Assembly: GCA_020543525.1 (NCBI GenBank)
Contig: JAHYIO010000008.1
Span: 620,001-684,000 of the forward strand
Direction of reading: 5' to 3'
DNA: 64,000 bases
Origin: Coriolopsis trogii
Lineage: Eukaryota; Basidiomycota; Agaricomycetes; Polyporales; Polyporaceae
Numbering within the stretch: position 1 is the stretch's first letter; each line of letters starts with the position of its first letter. This document shows positions 1-13,889 of the stretch, one piece after another. A program made the position numbers and the translations under genes. The notes beneath the pieces were generated by a model, which did no database searches, was not told the DNA's origin, and saw nothing but the letters and a program-made list of their open reading frames with translations.

Positions 1-289
1 CAGAGATGGACGGGAGTTCACCTCGATTGTGCGACACGACTGTATACGGCTGTGCCAAGACCTCCCGCACCACCGCAATGTCTCTACTCACAGCGGTCAC
101 GATGCCGAACACGAAACAGCACCACTCGTCCCTATAGTCTAACGTACCATCCCGCTGGTGGATGTCCGTGTACAGGAAAGAAATGGCAGACTTGCGATTG
201 GTCTGTGCGGTTGCGGTAGTCCTATGGAGCCCATTGGTTTTCGCTTCCGCAAAATATGAGGCCGACGCGTCGGGGTGCGTTCTGGGAGG

Positions 290-298
290 TATAAAGAG
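290..298 (+). promoter_or_regulatory. TATA box of peroxidase copy 1
   Basis: TATAAAGAG lies 69 nt before the start codon. Two inverted CCAAT boxes (ATTGG) stand upstream at 197-201 and 233-237. The same arrangement is repeated before the copy at 6550, and the whole region from the window start aligns with about 6190-6549. Confidence 0.75.
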
Positions 299-358
299 GT
301 GGGCGAACGCACTCAGTCTCTCCAGAGCACTCAGCCTCTTCAGCCCTCTTCTCTTACA

Positions 359-1804
<1,446 letters not shown>

Positions 1805-2282
1805 GAGCACGCCAGTGATTGAAAGCATGGTCGTGAGGATGCGTAATCTGTAGCAGTATCGCATGCATATGCCTCGGGTTGATATACGTACAACGCCACC
1901 GAGATGCACTTCACTGTATATGTCCTTGTACTTCTGGGTTTGCGAGGAATTCGATGCGTTATTTATCGTCGCTCATAGAAGTTGGAACGTACATGAAGAC
2001 TGTGTCCCGTGGTAATCGCGAGGCTCTCTCTATAGGGTTCGGTCGGGCCTAAGTTGCCTCAGGGCGCGCTAACGCATTTCGGTCATTCGGCGGCGGGCTT
2101 GAGATAATATGCACTCGTTACTAGGCTTGTCGTCATCAAGGGACATATCTACCTAGTGTGACAAGAATGCAGTCAAAATGTACGACTCTTTCCATTGCGA
2201 GAGGCAGAAACCATCACGCTGATGGAGGTTTGTCATGTCTTCAGCAATATTTGGCTCATGGCATGAACAGTTGACGTTGGCA

Positions 2283-3493
2283 TCACTGTGTAGCGAGGAC
2301 TTGTGGCAGTATATGCTCACAGGGCCCTAGGAACACATAGTTTGCCTGGTGGTCGAGTTTACCGCTCTCAATGTTGAGGACGGCGACCGTGCCACCATTC
2401 TGCTTGACCCTGGAGGCGAACGTTGCCGCAGGGTGTACCTGAGTTGACGTCCACGTCAGCGTACGCGTCAATGTGCTGCAGACCGTCATGAACGTGCACT
2501 CACCACTGCCGATGTTCCGACGACGATGCAAACGTCTGCCTGGTCGACAATCGCCATTACTTGCTCAGCATGGCGCGGAACCTCCGTAAACCAAACCACA
2601 TCGGGACGGACGAGTGCGCCACATTTGGAGCACCGCGGGAGAGACTCGGTAGGGATATAGGGCTCAGCAGACGTGCTGACATGCGTCCCCGCCAGCCTGG
2701 CCTCTGCCCATGCGCGCGCTTCTGCGGCGGTACGCTTACGCGTGGGCGCATTCTGGACAGGCTCAGGCTCAGGCTCAGGCAGGTCCAGTAAAATCTCTGT
2801 GCCCGCGAGAGCGGGGCATATGGGCGAGTCGTAGTTGAGTTCGCGGTGTCGGCAACTATAGCTGGTGCAGAGGACGCCAGCGATGAGCCCGTGCATCTCG
2901 ATAAGGATCGGATCGTCCTGGCCGAACGTTGAGGAATCGATGTCGGGAGAGAGTGGCGATGGGAGCCCAAGGTCCGTGAACACGCGCTCTATGGCGCGTC
3001 TATCGAGTCCATCGATGTTCTGGGTGACAAGAGTGAATGCTGCTTTTGGAGCGACCGCATTCCTCAGACTGGGGACAGCGAAGCGAGCGAGTGCCATATG
3101 TGCGGCATTAGGCTCAGCCTTGAGTGCACTGTCGATGCGTCAGCAACATAGCATGATCGTGCACCTTCAAGTTGGTGAACTCACATTTCTCTGAGATAGT
3201 GATGGAACTGCCAGGAGCGGGACGGGTTATCGATGAAAGCAGCTGGGGTCGAAAGGGAAAGCACATCGCGTTTGCGCCACAACCCGCCGTTGCCACGAAA
3301 GGTGGGCATTCCTGCAAGCGAGGAGGGTGAGCATCTCATGCAATCGTGATGCATTACGAGGGTGTATACCCGAGGCTACAGAGAGTCCGGCTCCTGCGAG
3401 GACAACGATTCGTTTGGCTCCAGCCAGAACGGCCCGGAAAGCCTCGATGTCGTTCTGAGTATTACCAACAGCTTGAGGTGTGGAGGACGCCAT
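2283..3493 (-). CDS. Sirtuin, SIRT5-like (class III) NAD-dependent protein deacylase
   Basis: NAD-dependent lysine deacylase of the Sir2 family. Four exons on the minus strand: 3493-3370, 3311-3185, 3128-2504, 2438-2283 (343 aa). Visible motifs: [15 protein letters not shown] with the NAD-binding [20 protein letters not shown] with the catalytic His, two zinc Cys pairs (CTSYSC and CSKC), and [24 protein letters not shown] and VLNIES in the usual order. The order and the SPICPAL segment match SIRT5-type enzymes. The human SIRT5 acyl-selectivity pair Tyr102/Arg105 aligns with His and Leu in [10 protein letters not shown], so desuccinylase activity should not be assumed. A Lys/Arg/Ala-rich insert with an acidic EPEPEPEP stretch separates the two Cys pairs. 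It is convergent to peroxidase copy 1 and has no evident functional tie to it. Confidence 0.9.
2761..2782. repeat. GGCTCA hexanucleotide repeat inside the sirtuin gene
   Basis: About four tandem copies of a six-base unit encode the Glu-Pro repeat in the sirtuin insert. The reading frame is kept because the unit is a multiple of three. Confidence 0.7.
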
Positions 3494-3499
3494 TGTACC

Positions 3500-6180
3500 T
3501 TTCAATTTGGTTATGCAGCTACGTCTGTCTCGTAGTGGAAAGGGCACACAGGACTGTCAAGGCAGGGAGTACGGGTCGAAGTGGAGGAAGATCTATGTTT
3601 AGAAGGTCGAACATTCGCTTGGCTGCCAGGCGCTTATCCGTGCGAATTGCGCATCTCGTTCAAGTCACTGCACATATATCCGACATACTTCCTTCTGCCA
3701 GCTACGCTCTTCAACTCGGCGACCATCTTAACCTATGATACTGATTCACCGTGCTCTGAGACCCAATATCAAGTCCCGGAGAAGAGGGTTTATCAGTCCA
3801 TTTCGGCAACTCGGAGTCACGATGCGTCGGAATGTATGTATCACTGTATCTCTGGGTTTATTGGGGAACACACCAGCTACCAGTCTTCCTCGGCCAAGGT
3901 TGCTTGATTTCGCCGGTCTTACGCCCTCCCGCCGTCCGCGAAAGGAGCAGGCGCATCGGGAACCTCGGGCTTACGTCAGCTCGCCCTGTCCAGCCAGACA
4001 AACGGCGTCTAGAATTTCTTCCCTGTCGTCCACCTCCTGGCTACGCTACCAGTTGGGATGGAAGGCGTGACAAGACTATCTGTCCTTGTCAGGTCTTCGT
4101 CTCTTGATTCTTTGGGCAGTCTCCGACACCATTAACCATCACAATGAACTCAACGAATCCGGAGTCTATGTTGATTGTTCTGGTACAATTTCTTGGACTC
4201 ACGCTCTGGTTGTTGGGCGATTTCGCTGATGGGATGCAATCCAGGTCATTGTCAGATGTCGTCCTTCTGAATATAGATCAACAACAAAGCACGCAACTTT
4301 GTCAGCGAGTGTGCCTCGAAGACTCTGGATGCCTCTCGCCAACACCTTCATAACCAGGATGGTCACTAGAGGCTGACTTGGACAGGTCCCGCAGCCAATC
4401 GGAAGGTCCACGTCGTCCGTGCCATTGACAACTGTGCAGACCTGGGAGAGTATTTGCAGAGGAGGAGCCTTAACAGGTGAGGGCACACCACAGTCGTGTG
4501 AGCCTGCGGAAGCAATCCTATGTACTGAGCGATGTGAGTCTCCTATACGTTCACTTCAGCCGTATATCCTCACGAGTTGAGCTCTGCCAGATAGTTCTGC
4601 GTCATTTCGAGAATGTCCCGGGTGTGACAGCCCACGAAATCCGAGACGTGTCAACGTCCCTCAACACTAAGTGCAAGCATGACTATTCAAGCAACGGTAC
4701 GAATCCTTTGTGAACGGCACCTCTTAACGTACAATAGGGTCGTTGACGTCTACCCTTCGTCGTGTGAGTACGTGAGCTACTCTCTCCAAGCGACATGTCG
4801 CGTCGCTGCCATGATTTATGGATCGTCGAATCTACATGCCGCGTGCCTACGACATCGTCTCTTGACGTTGGGCTCCTCTACACGGATAAGTATTGTTACA
4901 CTCACAGTGCGTCATTCAATACCAGAGAAGATATGCAGCCATCCACGGAGCTCATCGATCATCGCTGAAAACAATGATTTCCTCCCAGCTTCGTGTGAGG
5001 CAGACATCGAGCCGTGATGTCATATGACTCGAGGTGAGTTAACTACCTACGTTCTCACACGCTCATGAGGTTCTCGCATCTAATACTTCTCAGATAGACG
5101 GTATGCCAGCGGCCATGCGGGGTTGGCCGTATGGCGGTTACAAAGCGCCGCGGAGACGCACAGAGCATTGAGTCCAGACCGCCCGTATGAATTTCCATCT
5201 CACCGGATGCGGTGTATGTGCTGAAACCCCTACCGTCTGTGAACACTTCGGCGGCAATGCATCTTAGCGTGTAAGGCAAGTCCTAGGGAATTCTGAGTCC
5301 GCCGAGTTCCGGAATCCGACGGGGCAAGGTGGTTCGCATTCTACGCCGTTCTTTGAGGTATCACCCTGATGGCGTCGATATAGGTAGACGTCGACTGGCC
5401 AGAATTGCTGATTTCTTGGCGCTTTCTCGAGTGGGTGTTCAATGATTGGCTGAAGCTCGGAACACTACTCCTTCCGGTAGGTACACTCTGGCATAGCCTC
5501 ATATAGTGAGTCTATTTCTCCACATCTCTGGAAAGAAGCGTCCCTTCGGGTCTTGACCGAGTCCGCGGAGTCGGACATCACGTTCATCCGGTGTCTTTAT
5601 GGGCCTGACATCGGCACTTGTAAGGCGTTCCCCACCCATCATGATACACGCCGCATCCCTCAACTACACCCCGAAGGCTTTATCTGCGTTGGTGCAGTCT
5701 CCTAGTTATCCTTGTGAACCGATTGTTGTACTCATGACATCCAAGGTCCATAGTGTACTCTTCGACGTCTATCTTCAACACGATAGGCGGCTAATCTACG
5801 CTGGCAGGACAACTCACATCTCTAGCTCACGACCGTGAACCCTGTGGATCCATGGCTCTAAATATTCTAGTAGCTCGCGCTATTCACCTCCAGCATCCCG
5901 GCGACATATGCAGTCTTGGCATCACTGCTTGTCCAATGACAGGGAGCGACGATTCGCACGAAAATACCTCACTGGGAGACCGGTCCCGCAACAAGGACCC
6001 CACTGAATCGCGTGTTCGGTGGCTATTCCATCTCTTGCCCAGTATCAAGCGATCTACTCTCTCCTCGACTCGGTCTATTTTTGGCGTCGGCAGCCGTGTG
6101 TGCCCATACAAGGTCCGTATGCCATCGTTCCTGATGGAGGAAGTTCCACTGACATCGGACCTGTCCTACAGTTGTTGCGA
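3500..6180. other. 2.7 kb stretch without a supportable gene
   Basis: All frames are repeatedly interrupted and no start, splice pattern or family motif could be joined into a protein. Some stretches, about 4.1-5.0 kb and 5.55-5.85 kb on the plus strand, look codon-like, so a badly decayed gene is possible, but I could not name its family. From about 6190 the sequence becomes a duplicate of the peroxidase promoter at the window start. Confidence 0.5.
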
Positions 6181-6480
6181 CTTCACAGATTCACAGACGG
6201 ACGGGAGTCCATCTCGAGAGCGCGGCACGACTCTATACGCTTATGCCAAGGCCTCCCGCGCCGCCGCAATGTCTCTACCCACACCGGTTAGGACGCTGAA
6301 CACGAAACAACACAACTGGACCCTACAGTCTAACATACCATCCCACCGGTGGGGGCTCGTGTACAGGGGAGAAATGGCAGACCTGTGATTGGTTCCTGCG
6401 ATTGCGACAGTCTCGTACAGCTCATTGGTCTTCGCTCCCGAAACATATGAGGCTAACGCTTCGAGGAGCGTTGTTCGAGG

Positions 6481-6489
6481 TATAAAGAG
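6481..6489 (+). promoter_or_regulatory. TATA box of peroxidase copy 2
   Basis: TATAAAGAG lies 69 nt before the start codon, exactly the spacing seen at copy 1. Inverted CCAAT boxes (ATTGG) are at 6388-6392 and 6424-6428. Confidence 0.75.
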
Positions 6490-6549
6490 GAAGGCGAACG
6501 CATTCAGTCTCTCCAGAGCACTCAGCCTCTTCAGCCCTCTCCTCTCGCA

Positions 6550-7985
<1,436 letters not shown>

Positions 7986-7999
7986 GTGCTGTTGTCAAC

Positions 8000-8492
8000 C
8001 TCTCGACCGTAGCCGACGAGGTAGCGATTATGATGTATATACGACTTTGCTTTACTTTGGGATTTTCTTGTATTTACAGCGGGCCTCTGGCAATCTATGA
8101 GCCAATAAAATTGCCTTTTGTCATTTTTCCATAATCGTGTGTGCCATAGCACGTACTACTTAGTGCGAGCAATAGCTGAGCCACAGGTGGCAGTTGTGAG
8201 CCAAACATTGGTGCTAACAAGTGAGTAGTCAAACTTGAGTCAAACCAGTGTAAGAGTATAGCACACATGTCGCAGTAAAAAGAGAACGACGGCGGATATC
8301 AACCCAAGTGAACCATACGTAGACTAACATTCGTAGCTATAGATACAAGTGGACTCGGCCTGTAAGTACTAGAGCGCTCTCAAACGCACAGCTACGGACG
8401 CCGGAACGTTGGCCGGGTGATTGCGGAGCGCCCATCATGTGCGCTGCGCGGCTGTCCTACGACATCGTCTGCCTCAACCCTCACGCCACCCG
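8000..8492. other. Intergenic region without a gene
   Basis: About 500 bases between peroxidase copy 2 and the F-box gene. It holds the peroxidase 3' end and the presumed F-box promoter. Nothing else is visible. Confidence 0.6.
8104..8109 (+). terminator. Possible polyadenylation signal (AATAAA) of peroxidase copy 2
   Basis: AATAAA about 120 nt after the stop codon. This motif is not obligatory in fungi, so its use is unproven. Confidence 0.35.
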
Positions 8493-10290
8493 ATGTCTGT
8501 GATACAGCAAGCCTTGTGGTCGAACGACATTGTACTAGAGGTGCTAGAACATCTCTCTCCGGGGCGGCCAGGTCTCCTTCCGGAGGCAGAACGTCGGCTA
8601 CGCCAGCGCACACTCGGCGCATGTGCGTGTGTGTGTAGATCACTGTCTGACCCTGCCACAGATGCACTCTGGCGTGTCATGACAAGTGTCATCTTTCTCC
8701 TGATTCCTCTACCTCCCTTGAGGATTAAGAGAGGGCTAGAGGGGAGGGGATACCAGAGATGTGTGAGTGACATTCAATAGCCGTTAAGATTCCCTGACAA
8801 AGGTAACGTACTGACGCCGATGTTCACAGATACTGGACAGAGACCTCACAGAAGCAGAGTGGGTTCGCTACCAGACGTATGCAAGACGCGTAGTCGAGCT
8901 CCACGTATGCCCTAGTGATTGGGGACGAGTATCGCAGTCGTCATGGCTGCTCCTTGCTCGATGGTGCGGCAGACAGCCTCTCCTGCCTAACCTCCGCATC
9001 TTGGACCAAGCATTCGTGAGCCCTGTGTGCACACCCGTGGTCATGCAATGTCCTACTCCCACGATATTTTTTGGCCCTTTGCTCCTGGACGTCACGCTCT
9101 CTGTCTACCGCAAGTCAGGGTCGGCAGATTACGACGCGACAACAGCCCAGCTTGTGGCGATCACGTCTCTTCTACCGAGCCTCAGGAAGTTCAAGTTGCT
9201 CGGTGGTACAGATGCACACATGGATAGCATTCTGCGAGTCTTGGAATGTCCAGAAAGAGCGCTCCAGGAGGTGGCAATCGACTCTGCGCGGCGATTGGGG
9301 AAGCGTGTGCTTGTCGCGCTGGCCAGCCATAAGCACCTACGCACACTTGATATTGCAATCCACGCCGCCGCTCCGACAGAGAACGCTCCCCTGCCTACTC
9401 TCGATTTCCCCGAACTCAACACCCTCCATGTCGCGGGCCGCATCAGCGACATCAACCGGTTTCTCTGCGCATGTCTGGCTCCACGACTCAGCAGCCTGTC
9501 CATGAAGATGTTCACGTCCAAAAATTCCACTATATCGGAGGATCTCGACCTGTTACACGAAGCCGCTTTCGATTGCCTTGTCCATTCCCTGACGCAACTC
9601 AACGTTTGCTTGCACGTCCCTCGGGAGGTTGACCTTGTCGAGCTAGCCACCATCATCCGTCCGATGCTCGTCCTTCGTGCGCTCACCGAGGTGTCCATCG
9701 AGTTGACGGACACGCCTCTCGTCATCGGTACAAGCTTTGTCGATATCGCGGAAAGCTGGCGCAGGCTCGTCTCCCTGTCTCTCGTCCACCGCAACGACCC
9801 GGAGGATGAAGACGCTATTGACGAGCAGGGGACGGGTGTCACCATCCAGGCACTCTCAACGCTCGCACAAAGCAACTCTGCGCTGCGCGTCCTCCGGCTC
9901 CCTGCCCTGACCCTCGCCGCCCTCCCCTCCTCCCAAGCTATACCCGCGCCGGCACGCAGCACTGAACATGCCGATGAGCGGTCCCAAGTACCAGATGGAC
10001 GAGAGAAGCTCCCTGTTCTCGACCACGGTCTGCAAACGCTCGCCGTCGAGCATTTGCAGGTCTCCGTGGGCTACTACGAGGAGTACCGGCGGAAGTCGAT
10101 AGCGGCGAACGCGCTCGAGCTCGCGCAGGCTATCGATCGGCTTTTCCCGCACATTGAGGTCGAAGAAGAAATGGCGCGGCACAAAGACATAGAGTCGGAA
10201 GATCCGCCCGTGATTTCGTGGGCAGACGTGGTCCCAATGCTAGTTGCGTTCCAGCGGGGTCGGAGAGGCTCGCACAGGCAGCCGGCATGA
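8493..10290 (+). CDS. F-box/LRR-like protein, family 1
   Basis: Likely substrate-recognition subunit of an SCF ubiquitin ligase, binding Skp1 through the N-terminal F-box. Two exons, 8493-8762 and 8830-10290 (576 aa). The F-box runs over about residues 10-65 (IVLEVLEHLSPG, then CVCRSLSDPATDALW). A long region of irregular leucine-rich repeats follows. The intron donor GTGAGT falls after a Cys codon, and exon 2 opens with ILDRDLTEAEWVRYQTYARR, a segment common after F-boxes in Agaricomycetes. The C-terminus is LFPHIEVEEE followed by a basic tail. The upstream ATG choice gives the shortest leader before the F-box. Fragments of the same family occur at 36.0 and 40.4 kb. The target protein is unknown. 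Confidence 0.82.
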
Positions 10291-10784
10291 GCCGGGAGGT
10301 GTGTTGATTCCTAGAGTTATGAGGGGGAAATAATGCTCGTCTTGCTTTCGTAGTGACTCATGGCGATATAGTAGAGACACGTTGTCAGTGCTTGGGACAG
10401 ATTCAACGGAGAGTTTCCTGTCGATAAGCGAATCAGTTGTCCGCTGTACGTGTTTCCTCTTGCTCTGATCCTCTGGACTTCTTAACATACAGTGATTAGC
10501 TCTGTGTTCGAAGAGAGAGCTTCTCAACATGCATATTGTCGTCGAGCTATCCAAATATCTCTTAATCTCGTGTTCAAGTTCAAGTTGGTCCCTAGTCAAT
10601 CGACAACAATCTCCCTTCGTGGACACGACATCGCTCCCTGCCGATGGTAAGATTCACCCACCCCACATGAACGCTGCCTTCTACATCTATCCCCACCAGC
10701 GCGTGGTAGGAGAGCGCGTCTGCGGATGCCCGCCAGCATCGTGTCGTGGTGTAGCGGGAGACAGGTAAGCGCTTGCCCGCGAGG

Positions 10785-10921
10785 CCAACACTCGCTACCG
10801 AACACCGCTCCGAACAGTGACGGAGGACACGCTCTTTGGCTCACGTGCGGACGCGTCGTACAAGTGCGTCGATCACGACGCGAGATAAGGTTCAGAGGCG
10901 ATCGCGGCGTCCTCGTATATA
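10785..10921 (+). promoter_or_regulatory. Conserved promoter of membrane protein copy 1
   Basis: About 130 bases matching 13695-13840 at most positions, including AACAGTGACGGAGGACACGC, a CACGTG palindrome and GTGCGTCGATCACGA. A TATA box (TATATA) sits at 10916-10921, 69 nt before the start codon. The conservation exceeds that of the introns of the genes downstream. Confidence 0.65.
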
Positions 10922-10989
10922 GTCCTCTTCCTCCCCGCCCCCGCCTTCCCCCCCAGCATCCATCATCTGTCGAGATACCTATATTGAAT

Positions 10990-12636
10990 ATGACCACCAT
11001 GACCTCCATGCGTCGCACGTCCGTCTCCAACCTCTCCGCAACGTCCTCGGAAATCCTGGCGATCTTCCTCCTCTCGGTCCTGGCGATCTTCTCCGCCGTT
11101 AACATCGTCCTCTGGCTCATCCTCGGCGCCCGCCTCGCATACCGCACCCTCTGCGAGCTCCTCGTTCTTCTCCGCACCGGCATTCCAGTAATTTTTACGG
11201 CCACGCGCGACCTATTCGCCATGTTGGCGACCCAGCTCCTCGACGTCGTCCTTCGCGCGTCTGGGTTTGCGCTCCACATCTCCTACGCTGCCCTCAACGT
11301 CCTCTTCGCATACACCCGCTTCGCACTTTGGCGAGCAACCGCTAGCTTCTTTGAGCTTGCATACCACGCCTTCTACGCCACCCTCAAGGTCTTCCTCGCA
11401 TTCGCCCGCTTCGCCCGCTTCGCTCTTTGGCGGGCAGCCGCCGGCCTCTTGGCAGTCACCACGATGTGCGCTCTCTTCGTCATTCGTCGCATAGCATTTG
11501 GGCTCCAGTCGGTCATTATCTGGACGACGACGCTTGTGCTTCACGCCCTCGTCATATCTTTCCTCGTCCTGGGTTCTATTCCTGTCAAGCTAGTCTGGTT
11601 CATCAACACACATTGGGCCACTTTCACCCGGGTTGTTCGCGTCGGATTGGTGCAGTTGGTCAGGATCATGGTGGAGGGCATCTCGGTAAGTACGCTTTGT
11701 TTTCTCCCTTGGACTACATCTCACCAGCGAACTACTTCAGCTCGCCGAATCTCCGGTACCTCCCCAAGCACTGACCATCTCAACTACTTGCCTGCCAACT
11801 CCGCGTCGCGACTACTTCCTCGTTCTCACTCTGATCACACTCAACGGTACGCATACAATCAGTTATCCCACTTGCTGCGACTCATGAAGTTTCCAGGCCA
11901 CGACATCAGCACACCGACCGTCACTAGTTTCCGTACATTTACAAGCGTCGATCTCATCTCCGCCTACCAGTGCAGCTATTGCTCTAGCCTTCGCCTTCTT
12001 ATCAACATCCAAGTCAGCATTAGCAGCAGCGTATTCGCCATCCTTGTCGGCAACCCAGCACACCCTACACTCCTCATCACAAGCTCTAGCACTGCACACC
12101 ATCTCCCTCTTGCGTCTACATCGACTACTCTCTCTACCGTCGAACCCGATTACGAAAGGACACTTTGCGAGTCATTCTCTGACCTCAAGATCGACTATGA
12201 GGGCGCGACTACCACCTCTATTGACGACTTCGAGTACGAAAAGACACTTTGCGAGTCATTCTCTGGCCTCAAGATCGACTCTGAGGGCGCGACTACCACC
12301 TCTACTGACGACATCGACTACGAAAAGACACTTTGCGAGTCATTCTCTGGCCTCAAGATCGACTTCAAGGATGAAGGCACCATCGAACCCACTTTGAGCC
12401 AGATCACCGAGTCTCCTCCGACTTCCGAGAAGAAGAAACTGGTCCCCTCGCGTATGCGGGCCTTCGCACAAGGTGTCCACCGCATCAAGACTTCCTCATC
12501 AAGTGAGTCCGCAGCTGTAGGATCCACCCGGCCGAAGGCGAAGTCCAATTGGAAGGGCCGCATTACACACGCTGTACGCCGGGTGAGGAAGCGTGTCAAG
12601 GAGGCGTTGGCGGAGGCGGCGGCGGACGAGCAGTGA
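10990..12636 (+). CDS. Uncharacterised multi-pass membrane protein with C-terminal repeats, copy 1
   Basis: I do not recognise this family. Three exons: 10990-11685, 11741-11846, 11897-12636 (513 aa); splice sites were set by comparison with the copy at 13890. Exon 1 encodes several strongly hydrophobic segments (for example ILAIFLLSVLAIFSAVNIVL) separated by Arg-rich turns, with two internal repeats ending in RFALWRA. Exon 3 encodes three copies of a YEKTLCESFSxLKID-type repeat (the first reads YERTLCESFSDLKID), then a Lys/Arg-rich tail (VPSRMRAFAQ, WKGRITHAVRRVRKRVKEA). The repeats resemble short acidic peptide motifs on the side opposite the membrane core. No enzyme motif is visible. Start chosen because it follows the TATA box and precedes the first membrane segment. 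Confidence 0.72.
   Translation: MTTMTSMRRTSVSNLSATSSEILAIFLLSVLAIFSAVNIVLWLILGARLAYRTLCELLVLLRTGIPVIFTATRDLFAMLATQLLDVVLRASGFALHISYAALNVLFAYTRFALWRATASFFELAYHAFYATLKVFLAFARFARFALWRAAAGLLAVTTMCALFVIRRIAFGLQSVIIWTTTLVLHALVISFLVLGSIPVKLVWFINTHWATFTRVVRVGLVQLVRIMVEGISVSTLCFLPWTTSHQRTTSARRISGTSPSTDHLNYLPANSASRLLPRSHSDHTQRYAYNQLSHLLRLMKFPGHDISTPTVTSFRTFTSVDLISAYQCSYCSSLRLLINIQVSISSSVFAILVGNPAHPTLLITSSSTAHHLPLASTSTTLSTVEPDYERTLCESFSDLKIDYEGATTTSIDDFEYEKTLCESFSGLKIDSEGATTTSTDDIDYEKTLCESFSGLKIDFKDEGTIEPTLSQITESPPTSEKKKLVPSRMRAFAQGVHRIKTSSSSESAAVGSTRPKAKSNWKGRITHAVRRVRKRVKEALAEAAADEQ
12148..12370 (+). repeat. Threefold in-frame repeat in membrane protein copy 1
   Basis: Three successive units of about 81-87 nt, each containing ACTTTGCGAGTCATTCTCTG and encoding TLCESFS-LKID. 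They are nearly identical at the DNA level, which suggests recent expansion. Copy 2 has two diverged units. Confidence 0.8.
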
Positions 12637-12639
12637 ACC

Positions 12640-13690
12640 TCACTATACACACATTCTATATCTCACTCTACCTACTTGATTATACACTATACCTCACATT
12701 ACTAGCCCCTGTAACATGTGTATCCCTGTATACCCTCTTGACTATAATACCCTTTTTTCCTCCTCGCATCCTCTATCTTGAATCTTGATCGCGGGATTCC
12801 GAAGCTGCTGGTCTGTGCGGTACGACGGGCCGCTTGCAGCGCCTGATCTTCGGCCCAGGCCGTTCAGTAGAGTTTTTAGCGCTACGACGATTCTTGACAA
12901 TGACCCTGACGTCGACGACAACTCTGACGGGGTTGAAAGCGGCGGTGAGGACGCGCGCACCTTCGGCAATAGTACAGGTAAGCTGCCCAACATGTTTCCA
13001 AGATTCAAATGATGGATGCGACCGAAGGTTCGCGTACTATCTATGGCATACACACAGGTCGTACATACGTCTGAAGGCGATCGACCCCACACTTGCTGAA
13101 CGCGACAGTTACGGAACAGTGGTAGGCATACATCAGAGGTATTTTTGATTCATTCCACAGTAATCTGGCAGACCCAGATCAAAGACATGGGACTCCTGGC
13201 GACTCGCAAGCAGCATCGAATGGCTGGGGCATCCGGCGATGTTCGTCTCAATCTCAGACTCTCAAGCTGACTCTCAGTGCGAATGACTTGTAGGATATAA
13301 TCCTTTGACGTTGTATGACATGGTAAGTGGTCTTGCGCTGCAAGTTTGCTCTTTTCTAACAAGAGCCCCATCAGCCAGTTGTCCGATGTAGCTCTGTTAC
13401 TAAACATTCGACACCGACCCTCGCACGTCAATTCGTCGGTGCCAGGACTACTGTCCCGATGTCTGCAACATGCATTCTGAACCATCCTGTGGGCTTTTTG
13501 CATGCGGTCACACGAGCTCTTACATTTGCCTTGCCTATCAGGAGCGCGGACGAACCCCCTCTTGTCCTAGATACGAGACCACTTGATTCCGATGGAGTCT
13601 ATCTCGTGGATCCTGGCTTCTGTGTCTGCCTCTGCGACAGTGTAGTGGGAGAGCAGCTCCAAGATACTTACCCCTGGGTAGGTAAGCGCT
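12640..13690. other. Intergenic region with a fragment duplicated downstream
   Basis: No gene could be supported. Bases about 12820-13010 resemble about 15630-15840: both pass through GACGGGCCG, a GTTCAGTAGAGT/CTCCGTAGAGTC block and an Asp-rich reading frame. This suggests that the tandem copy included sequence behind the membrane protein gene. Confidence 0.45.
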
Positions 13691-13694
13691 CATC

Positions 13695-13840
13695 CGCGCG
13701 GCCAACCACTCGCTACCGAACACTGCTCCGAACAGTGACGGAGGACACGCTCTTTGGCCTCACGTGCGGACGCGTCGCCCAAGTGCGTCGATCACGATGC
13801 GAAATAAGGTTCAGACGCGATCGCGCATGCCGCCGTATAA
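13695..13840 (+). promoter_or_regulatory. Conserved promoter of membrane protein copy 2
   Basis: Matches the promoter at 10785-10921 over its length. It includes the CACGTG palindrome, GTGCGTCGATCACGA and a TATA box (TATAA) at 13836-13840. Confidence 0.65.
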
Positions 13841-13889
13841 GAGCCTACTCCCTCCCTAACCGGCCTGCCCCAGAAACTCACGCCCGCGC

